A stretch of DNA of 43,504 nt from CAYSCZ01 sp964429655 (lineage in GTDB: Bacteria; Bacteroidota; Bacteroidia; Cytophagales; Cyclobacteriaceae), in the NCBI GenBank assembly GCA_964429655.1, contig CAYSCZ010000023.1:1-43504 (forward strand), in the 5' to 3' direction. The position numbers and the translations under genes were made by a program. The notes under the pieces are model-generated. The model was given only the letters and a program-made list of their open reading frames with translations, searched no databases and was not told the origin of the DNA. Shown in pieces: positions 1-6,431 of the stretch (positions within the stretch are counted from its first letter, which is position 1; the number at the start of each line of letters is the position of its first letter).

Positions 1-53
1 TTTTTGGGCTTTAACCCTTCATGACAAAATTCCAATGACAAATCTGGGTTTAA
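1..53 (-). repeat. Left-end half of dispersed palindromic element (copy 1, cut by window edge)
   Basis: Bases 1-49 are the exact reverse complement of 9381-9429 (49 of 49 by eye), the left part of the complete element at about 9377-9551. This copy is therefore in minus orientation with its terminus near 53, and the rest lies outside the window. The outer end carries the terminal inverted repeat beginning TTAAACCCAGA. The window starts inside the element. Confidence 0.85.
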
Positions 54-265
54 TACAAGGGAAACCTGTAAAGGAGCAAGGAATTATTTAATAGCAATGA
101 AAACCCGTTAATCATGTTGCATTAATATTTACTTAATATTAATGTGGGTTCCTACGAAAGCAAGCAACGAGCATGTTCTGTTACACCAATTAGGAAAGAA
201 GCTAAAAAAATTTAAAACATTTAGTAAAAACCGGGAACAGATTAGGTAAAGAGCATATCCATAAG
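54..265. other. Intergenic stretch with a perfect AT hairpin, no gene seen
   Basis: No convincing coding sequence on either strand. The only structure I see is a perfect inverted repeat at 120-144, CATAATATT-like arms of 10 bases (CATTAATATT and AATATTAATG) around a 5-base loop. It is almost all A/T and has no following T-run, so it is not a clear terminator. The stretch may hold the eroded upstream part of the oxidoreductase remnant that follows. Confidence 0.5.
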
Positions 266-737
266 TTGAGGGTAGACATAAAAATGCTCCGCGCACTTTT
301 TATCCATGATAGAAATATCCACAGGGGGAGTATAACAGCATTTAATGGACTGGATGGACGAATTGAAGGTTGGCAGGACGTACCCTATCATACGGATGTC
401 AATGTATATCAGGCAGCGCTTCATTCGGCAGCAATGGATCAAACTGGAAATGATCGGCTGGAGTCAAGACCGATCATAGTTCATAATCTATGGAAAAAAT
501 TTAGGGTGGAAGATGTAACCTTTGAAAGAGGTGGTCATGGAGGTGGTAATAAACGGCTTCATGAGAAAATATTTGTTAATCCTGAAAAAAAAAGATCCCT
601 ATGACAGGGGCGCAGGATTAAGGGACGGAGCCATGTCTATTCTTATAGTTATGGCAGCACGTAAAAGTATTGAATCCGGGCGTTCGGTTCGTATTGCTGA
701 GTTGACTGATTTAGAACCCAGAGAGAAGAGGGTTTGA
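266..737 (+). pseudogene. C-terminal remnant of a Gfo/Idh/MocA family oxidoreductase, frameshifted
   Basis: Two overlapping plus-strand frames together read as the last ~155 residues of a Gfo/Idh/MocA dehydrogenase. The first frame (to about 593) contains DQTGNDRLESRPIIVHNLW and FERGGHGGGNKRLHEKIF. The second, starting inside an A-tract at 585-593, continues DPYDRGAGLRDGAMSI and ends ESGRSVRIAELTDLEPREK with a stop at 737. Gly-rich GGHGGG and GAMSILxGxAARKSIE-type motifs are typical of the C-terminal domain of this family. The N-terminal NAD-binding Rossmann half is absent, and stops close the frame just upstream. The nine-A run is a natural site for a one-base indel, so either true decay or a sequencing error could explain the shift; the missing N-terminus argues for decay. 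It belongs to a different subfamily from the intact oxidoreductase at 2799-4139. Confidence 0.75.
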
Positions 738-868
738 GTAGAGAGATTCAATTAAACCCATGACCTTCTCCTAAAATTACTTTCAAACCAATGCTGCCCT
801 ATCAGTTCAATCGTTGTTTACTTTAAATTGTTAATTATGCCTTATTTGTATTAAAGATTATCGGGTTA

Positions 869-1879
869 TTACTCGGCCCTTCTAACCCTAATCGAATAAG
901 CTTTTGCGGGATTTTTGATTAAAAGTTGATCGATATCCTGATCAGTAAATCCTTCTTGCTTCAACCGTGGTAATACTTCTTTGAAAATTGGGGTGTAAGG
1001 TTTTGGCTCTTGTGTTTCTTTGGCGGGGTCATACCATCCTGCATCGTGGGCGATCAGGATCCTATCCAAAATATCCTGCTCTTTGGCATACTTTAATTTT
1101 TCTATATGCCTCTCTGTTTCCCATCCCATACCATCCAGACTAATCCAACAACCGGTGTTGGCTGCGACCAGATAGTTGTTAAAATCATTTTCATTTTGAG
1201 CGTGTACCCAAATAAAAGCTTCCGGCGACACTTTCTTTTCCTTTAATATTTCCAGTTGTGGCCACAAGCCTACTGCTTCGCCCGTATGACTTGCTATGGT
1301 TAAACCAGTTTCCAGGTGAGTTAATGCAGCCGCCTCCACCAATTTTTGATGCATAGGATGAAGGACTACAGTATCATCCACACTGATTTTTATGAACCCG
1401 GGCTTTATATCTGTTCCATCTATGCCGTTTTTATATTCATCTATCCACTGAGCTGCCAGTTCATTTGGTGATAAGTCATAGGCATACGCCGGAATATATT
1501 TGTTACCCACAGCGCCATAAAGTCCTGTATTGGTAATGATTTGTAAATCAGTGAGCTTACTAAGTTCAGCTAATATTTCTACATCCCTGCCAAGAAAATT
1601 TGGTGTAGCGTCTACAAAATATTCTACTTTAAACTGCCTAAGTATTTTCAAATTGGGCAACATGGTATTTATCACATCGTCAGCTTCCCATCTAGACGGA
1701 TCGATGCTATCTGCACCAATAAAATCAACCAGTATATGTTCATGAGAAAGCCAGATCTCATCTCCCCTGAGCTCTTTCTCTCCGGTAACTGTGTAAACAG
1801 ACCGCCTATTTGACTGGTTTTTACAGGCAAAAAGCAATAAACTAATTGCGCATAATAAAAATACTGATAACCTATTCAT
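869..1879 (-). CDS. Phosphotriesterase-family hydrolase, probable lipoprotein
   Basis: 336 residues. The N-terminus is a lipoprotein signal (hydrophobic run then LFAC, lipidated Cys19), so the protein should sit on a membrane facing the periplasm. The body is an amidohydrolase-type TIM barrel with the phosphotriesterase metal set: HEH at 46-48, a Lys in FIKISVD as the likely carboxylated bridging ligand, His in ASHTGEA, His in WVHAQNEND, and Asp in HDAGWYDP. Family members hydrolyse phosphotriesters, lactones or other esters; sequence alone does not give the substrate. It is the last gene of a minus-strand group and its ATG overlaps the preceding TGA (ATGA), so it is translationally coupled to the isomerase-like gene. 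With an exported oxidoreductase upstream, hydrolysis of a sugar lactone is a reasonable but unproven guess. Confidence 0.85.
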   Translation of the reverse strand: MNRLSVFLLCAISLLLFACKNQSNRRSVYTVTGEKELRGDEIWLSHEHILVDFIGADSIDPSRWEADDVINTMLPNLKILRQFKVEYFVDATPNFLGRDVEILAELSKLTDLQIITNTGLYGAVGNKYIPAYAYDLSPNELAAQWIDEYKNGIDGTDIKPGFIKISVDDTVVLHPMHQKLVEAAALTHLETGLTIASHTGEAVGLWPQLEILKEKKVSPEAFIWVHAQNENDFNNYLVAANTGCWISLDGMGWETERHIEKLKYAKEQDILDRILIAHDAGWYDPAKETQEPKPYTPIFKEVLPRLKQEGFTDQDIDQLLIKNPAKAYSIRVRRAE

Positions 1880-2793
1880 ATGAAACCATCTATTTTTCTG
1901 TATGCATCAATAACATTTTCCTCGCCTTTCTTTCCGGGTTGGGCATTCCCATGTTCCATACCGATAATTCCAGCAAATCCCCGGGAATGTAGGTATTTGA
2001 AAATGTTGAAATAATTTATTTCCCCGGTGGTTGGTTCTTTTCTTCCCGGATTATCCCCCACCTGGAAATAAGCAATTTCATCCCAGGCTTTCTCTATATT
2101 AGAGATGATGTTCCCTTCATGAACCTGTTGATGGTATATATCAAACAAAATTTTACAGGAAGGGCTGTCCACAGCCCTGCATATCTGGTATGCCTGTGGG
2201 ATTTTATTCAAAAACATACCGGCATGGTTGGCCCACCAGTTTAACGGCTCAAGGACCATGACCAAATCATGTGGCTCCAGAATGTCGCATGCCCTTCTCA
2301 ATGACTCAATCACGTTTGCCGTTTGATAACCCATTTCTAATCCAAGGTCCACATGACCGGGAACCACAGTCATCCATTTGGCATTTACCCGTTTCGCTAC
2401 TTCAACAGATTCCATGATGTGCTTTAAAAATTCCTCTCGGTACACTTTATCCCCGCTCGTTAGGTTAGCTTCTTTCCAGTAGATCTTATGGGCTACAAAT
2501 ACCCCCATTTTCATTTCCAAAGCCTGCATTTTTTGTGCAATCTTATTTTGTTCATCCACAGACCTGTATTTCATCCCATTATCTTCCAGGGCCTTAAACC
2601 CCTGTTCATGAATAAATTGAAGCTGGTCCATGAGGTTGTCACCAGCATTGTTCTTAAACATGCCAAAATGGGGGGCGTAAAGTAAGTTGAATGCATTAGT
2701 TTCAGAAGCCATTGAAGCTAAACCTACTTGGCTACCTAGAACAAATATTGAGCTTACAGCAAAGCTTTTTTCAATAAAGCCCCTTCTTTCCAT
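1876..2793 (-). CDS. Hydroxypyruvate isomerase-like TIM-barrel protein, Tat-type signal
   Basis: 305 residues of the xylose-isomerase-like TIM barrel superfamily (sugar phosphate isomerase/epimerase). The second half closely follows the hydroxypyruvate isomerase pattern: VLEPLNWW with Glu182, ILFDIYHQQVHEGNI with Asp218 and His221, VGDNPGRKEPTTGEINY, and GMEHG with Glu280. These acidic and His residues form the metal/catalytic site in the family. The N-terminus MERRGFIEKSF is a short twin-arginine-like signal followed by a hydrophobic stretch, so export as a folded protein is likely, unlike cytoplasmic Hyi. It lies 5 bases after the Gfo/Idh/MocA gene and overlaps the next gene by 4 bases. The probable role is isomerisation or epimerisation of a keto-sugar made by its neighbour; hydroxypyruvate itself need not be the substrate. 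Confidence 0.83.
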   Translation of the reverse strand: MERRGFIEKSFAVSSIFVLGSQVGLASMASETNAFNLLYAPHFGMFKNNAGDNLMDQLQFIHEQGFKALEDNGMKYRSVDEQNKIAQKMQALEMKMGVFVAHKIYWKEANLTSGDKVYREEFLKHIMESVEVAKRVNAKWMTVVPGHVDLGLEMGYQTANVIESLRRACDILEPHDLVMVLEPLNWWANHAGMFLNKIPQAYQICRAVDSPSCKILFDIYHQQVHEGNIISNIEKAWDEIAYFQVGDNPGRKEPTTGEINYFNIFKYLHSRGFAGIIGMEHGNAQPGKKGEENVIDAYRKIDGFI

Positions 2794-2798
2794 TGAAC

Positions 2799-4139
2799 CT
2801 AGCTTTTTAGATAATTGGTTATACCAGGCACCGGAACCGGGTAATTGCCATATTTATCAGGTAATACAGGCGCCTCATCATTAAAAGATTTTAAATCCGG
2901 TACCAGCTCAAGGTCAGTGGCCATTGCTTCATCCCAGGTAATCATTTGGCCGGAATAAGTTGCCATCCGTCCTAATATTGCACTCATGGTGCTATTCGCT
3001 CCGGTTTCTGTGTCTGCATATTTAAATTGACCTGCTTTTACTGCCGCAAATAATTCGTTATGCTCCTGCTGGTACGGATTAATATCTTTGTCACCCTCAT
3101 GAGCGTATATCACTTTTCCTTTATTTGATTTGACCAATCCAAAATTTGCACCATGGGTTTTCACTATCCCTTTGGTTCCCTGAAATACTTCTTCATTCCT
3201 ATTCAGGCACCCCTTTTGATGACGACATTGACTGGCAATAATTTGTCCATCCGGATAAGTGAATTCAACGAAATGGTGATCAAAAATCTGGCCATGATCT
3301 TTTCCATTTCTAACTTCCCTTCCGCCCATACCTTGAGCGGAGATAGGATTAGCGCCAATAAACCAGTTGGCTACATCAATATTATGAATATGTTGTTCCA
3401 AAATATGATCTCCACATATCCAGGTAAAATAGTACCAATTCCTAACCTGATACTCTAGTTCTGTTTGTTGATATTGACGAGGCCTAACCCAAACGCCCGC
3501 ACTGTTCCAGTAAACCTGTCCGGAAATTATATCACCTATTTTACCATTCCTAAGGTACTCTAACGCATCCAAATAACACTTCTGATAGTGTCTTTGAAGG
3601 CCTACCATCACATTTAGCTTTTTATCGGTTGCTTTCTTACTTGCTTTTAAAACCTTTTTCACCCCAACCACATCAGTAGCTACCGGTTTCTCCATAAAAA
3701 CATGCTTGCTATTGTCAATGGCATATTCAAAATGTTGTGGCCTAAAGCCTGGTGGTGTTGCCAGGATCACCACATCAGCCATATCAATGGCTTTTTTGTA
3801 TGCATCGAAACCCACAAGTTTCGTATCCCCGGTTACCTTAATTTGATCAGTATCCTCAAATTTCTTTGACAACCCCTTATAACTGTCTTCAAGCCTGTCA
3901 GCAAACACATCGGCCATAGCTACCAGCCGTACATCTTGATCAGCTTGTAATGCCTGTGCTGCGGCGCCGGTTCCGCGTCCCCCACAACCAATAACAGACA
4001 CTTTAATTTCTCCGGGAGCAGCAACATATCCACTGGCAGAGGCTGGTGTATTAGAAGCCAATACACCTGAGCCGGCAAGAATGGCCGCATCCCGCAGAAA
4101 CTTCCTCCGTGATTTTCCCTGGTTATCGTAATCATTCAT
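2799..4139 (-). CDS. Tat-exported Gfo/Idh/MocA family oxidoreductase
   Basis: 446 residues. A twin-arginine signal is plain (SRRKFLRDAA, Arg11-Arg12, then a hydrophobic run and small residues to about 37). The Rossmann dinucleotide motif VIGCGGRGTG spans 49-58, the EKPVATD motif carries the catalytic Lys of the family, and the C-terminal domain has the His-rich stretch GDHILEQHIHNIDVANWF. Exported relatives such as glucose-fructose oxidoreductase carry tightly bound NADP(H) through the Tat pathway; I infer the same here. Family members oxidise or epimerise sugars, inositols and glycosides. It is followed after 5 bases by the isomerase-like gene and preceded after 32 bases by the SUMF1-like gene. 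The substrate cannot be read from the sequence. Confidence 0.88.
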   Translation of the reverse strand: MNDYDNQGKSRRKFLRDAAILAGSGVLASNTPASASGYVAAPGEIKVSVIGCGGRGTGAAAQALQADQDVRLVAMADVFADRLEDSYKGLSKKFEDTDQIKVTGDTKLVGFDAYKKAIDMADVVILATPPGFRPQHFEYAIDNSKHVFMEKPVATDVVGVKKVLKASKKATDKKLNVMVGLQRHYQKCYLDALEYLRNGKIGDIISGQVYWNSAGVWVRPRQYQQTELEYQVRNWYYFTWICGDHILEQHIHNIDVANWFIGANPISAQGMGGREVRNGKDHGQIFDHHFVEFTYPDGQIIASQCRHQKGCLNRNEEVFQGTKGIVKTHGANFGLVKSNKGKVIYAHEGDKDINPYQQEHNELFAAVKAGQFKYADTETGANSTMSAILGRMATYSGQMITWDEAMATDLELVPDLKSFNDEAPVLPDKYGNYPVPVPGITNYLKS

Positions 4140-4171
4140 ATCATTTTTGGTTTAATTCTAGCATTTAAGCT

Positions 4172-5116
4172 TTAATAATCCTCAATCGGTTTCACCCAAT
4201 ACATTTCCATATCTTTAGCGTCGGGGGGTATTCTGGGCCTCACTATTCTAAATCCAACATGCAACGCATCTGTATGCCACCAAAGGCTTTTAGGAAATTG
4301 AGGATCACGCCTTTTCCAGGATTTATCGGAATATGATCTTGCCGAAGCCCTAAGTTTATCCACATCATCTTTGTAAGATCCTCCCCTCACAACGCGTGGA
4401 TATAATTTGTCTTCATCTCTATGCATGGGGTTATCCACGGCCTGAAGATGTTCATATTTTGGTTGATAATTATCCAGCACCCATTCAGCTGCATTTCCAT
4501 GCATATCAAAAAGTCCGTAAGGATTCGGTTTTTTCAAACCACACTTGTTTAATTCATCATTGCTGTTTTCAGCGTACCAAGCGTATTCACTAATTGAATC
4601 TTTTGGAAAAGGAAATTGGCCATCCCCCCCTGCTTTGCAGGCATACTCCCACTCTGCCTCAGTTGGCAGTCGGTAATAGTCTCCTGTTATTGCTGTTAAC
4701 CATTTACAAAACTGTGATGCTGAATACTGGGTAATATTAATTACCGGGTAACCACTCTTATTGAAATTTACATAAGGCATAGTGGCCCCTGATACTGCAT
4801 CCACCGAAAGTTCAATTTCACCTGTTCTTTGGATTGACTTGTCATTTGCCCGATACAAAAAAAGTTCAAACACCTCCCAGGGCACTTCATAAGTACTTAT
4901 CCAAAGATCAGATACCTGTACCTGGTGTTCAGGTTGCTCATCAGCTTTGAATTCTGAGCCGGCCTGGAAGACACCTCCTTTTATGGGTACCAGTTTTAAG
5001 CTGATCGAAGAAGTTATGCCGAGTTTGTAGGACGTGAAATTATCAGTGTTTTCTTTTGAAGATGAATTGAAGATTAGCGAGATAAATAATAAAAAATACC
5101 CTGCATAGACGATCAT
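4172..5116 (-). CDS. SUMF1/formylglycine-generating-enzyme-like protein lacking the active-site cysteines
   Basis: 314 residues with an N-terminal hydrophobic signal or anchor (about 3-18). The body is an FGE-sulfatase/SUMF1 domain: VPIKGGVFQAGSEF near 43-56, YRLPTEAEWEYACKAGG, NPYGLFDMHGNAAEWV, RVVRGGSYKDDVDKLRASAR and the closing HVGFRIVRP. In true formylglycine-generating enzymes the segment after RGGS carries the paired catalytic cysteines; here it reads KDDVDKLRASAR with none. It is therefore probably a non-sulfatase-modifying member, used for binding or for another oxidation. No sulfatase gene is nearby, which fits. It is the first gene of the minus-strand group that continues with the Tat oxidoreductase, isomerase-like and phosphotriesterase-like genes. 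Confidence 0.82.
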   Translation of the reverse strand: MIVYAGYFLLFISLIFNSSSKENTDNFTSYKLGITSSISLKLVPIKGGVFQAGSEFKADEQPEHQVQVSDLWISTYEVPWEVFELFLYRANDKSIQRTGEIELSVDAVSGATMPYVNFNKSGYPVINITQYSASQFCKWLTAITGDYYRLPTEAEWEYACKAGGDGQFPFPKDSISEYAWYAENSNDELNKCGLKKPNPYGLFDMHGNAAEWVLDNYQPKYEHLQAVDNPMHRDEDKLYPRVVRGGSYKDDVDKLRASARSYSDKSWKRRDPQFPKSLWWHTDALHVGFRIVRPRIPPDAKDMEMYWVKPIEDY

Positions 5117-5199
5117 CTAATAAATATATAAAAATACTGTGAAACATTTACTAGGAATGAACTTAATGCTTTGGAACCAATTTCGAAAAAGATTGACTG

Positions 5200-6210
5200 T
5201 CAATCATTCACTTTCACCAAAACCTTACCAACGCTTTTTCTGGATTCGATCCACTGATGGGCCTGTGGAAGATCATCAAATTCAAAAGTTTTTCCCACAA
5301 CAGATTTTATGTTGTGTTGTTTTACAAAATTTGTAAGTTCCGTCCATTCTTTTTTTACCAGATCCCGGTTATTGATTAGATAGCCTACGTGTGTAGCAAA
5401 AATTCCGATAGATTTCTTGGCCATCTTCATCAATCTGGCTTTAGGTGCATTTTTCCAGGCCGGCCACCAGGTAAATGGATTCCATTTTTTTAATGGAATA
5501 CTTGCATATCCGGCCACCACCATTCTGCCATAAGGCTTTAGTAATCTTATACTTTGTAAAAAAACATCCCCGCCTACAACTTCCAGAACAACATCAACAC
5601 CTTCTTCTTTTAGAATTTCGTAGAAAGAATCTTTGCGATAATTTATCGTTTGGTGCGCTCCTAAGTCTGCAACGAGCATCAACTTTTCCTGAGAGCCTGC
5701 CAAACCAACTACGTTTGCCCCTGCTTTAGTGGCTAATTGCACAGCAGCAGTTCCCACACCACCGGCAGCCGCTTGAATCAATACCGTTTCTTCGGGCTGC
5801 AATTTTCCAAGTCTGAAAAGTGATACCCATGCAGTTATGAAATTCACCAGGAAAGCAGCATTTTCTTCATCCGTCATGGTTGAAATTACAGGGAATGCCA
5901 TATGCTGGGGCACAACTATTTCTTCGGCATAACTGCCGTATTGTGCACCAAAAATGACTTTGCTACCAACTTCGAGTGCCTCAACACCATCTCCGATCTC
6001 CATTATCTTCCCCATACCTTCCATACCGGGTATAAATGGTTTCTTGGGAGCCCATCCATACTGCCCCCTCCTGGCAAGGATTTCAGCATAGTTTAAGCCA
6101 ATGTATTTGATTTTTATTCTAACATGGCCTGGCTTAATTGTTGGGGCATCAACGGTATGATGTTTTAATACTGAAGGGTGGCCGGCTTTTTTAAGAAGGT
6201 AAGCTTTCAT
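5200..6210 (-). CDS. NADPH:quinone oxidoreductase-like MDR-family protein
   Basis: 336 residues of the zinc-independent medium-chain dehydrogenase/reductase family (quinone oxidoreductase/VAT-1-like). The N-terminal GroES-like domain contains YIGLNYAEILARRGQY and PFIPGMEGMGKI; the cofactor domain contains ETVLIQAAAGGVGTAAVQLA, the AxxGGVG nucleotide motif, then a NADPH-type second strand. The structural and catalytic zinc cysteines of alcohol dehydrogenases are absent. It is predicted to be cytoplasmic and to reduce quinones or enones with NADPH. Its ATG directly follows the stop of the small membrane protein gene, so it is probably the last gene of a carB-led transcript. The specific substrate is unknown. 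Confidence 0.87.
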   Translation of the reverse strand: MKAYLLKKAGHPSVLKHHTVDAPTIKPGHVRIKIKYIGLNYAEILARRGQYGWAPKKPFIPGMEGMGKIMEIGDGVEALEVGSKVIFGAQYGSYAEEIVVPQHMAFPVISTMTDEENAAFLVNFITAWVSLFRLGKLQPEETVLIQAAAGGVGTAAVQLATKAGANVVGLAGSQEKLMLVADLGAHQTINYRKDSFYEILKEEGVDVVLEVVGGDVFLQSIRLLKPYGRMVVAGYASIPLKKWNPFTWWPAWKNAPKARLMKMAKKSIGIFATHVGYLINNRDLVKKEWTELTNFVKQHNIKSVVGKTFEFDDLPQAHQWIESRKSVGKVLVKVND

Positions 6211-6417
6211 CTATTTATCATCTACCTCTTCGTAATCCACATACTCGCCCCCTTTGTAATTATGATTTTGCTTTGAATTAAAATTAACATTTACATTCCC
6301 TCCCCTGGGTTTTCGGTTGTTGTTATGACCGCCAAGAAATAGATATTTGGTTACCAGGTTAATGCCCTTGATAACGAGATAGAATATTATGATAGAAATT
6401 AAAAGAAATTTTAGCAT
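6211..6417 (-). CDS. Small membrane protein, DUF4834-like
   Basis: 68 residues: one N-terminal membrane helix (LKFLLISIIIFYLVIKGINL), then a basic Asn/Gly/Lys-rich stretch and an acidic tail with YVDYEEVDD. This helix plus a conserved DYEE-type end matches the small Bacteroidota family I know as DUF4834, whose function is unknown. It sits 14 bases after carB and abuts the quinone oxidoreductase start with no gap, which supports it as a real gene in this transcript despite its size. Confidence 0.7.
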   Translation of the reverse strand: MLKFLLISIIIFYLVIKGINLVTKYLFLGGHNNNRKPRGGNVNVNFNSKQNHNYKGGEYVDYEEVDDK

Positions 6418-6431
6418 AGTAATTATTTTTA

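Noticed and set aside
242..442. 66-codon minus-strand frame
   Set aside because: It lies opposite the oxidoreductase remnant, whose plus-strand frame carries clear family motifs.
585..593. Frameshift as programmed slippage producing an active protein
   Set aside because: The N-terminal NAD-binding half is missing and stops close the frame upstream, so there is no functional protein to rescue.
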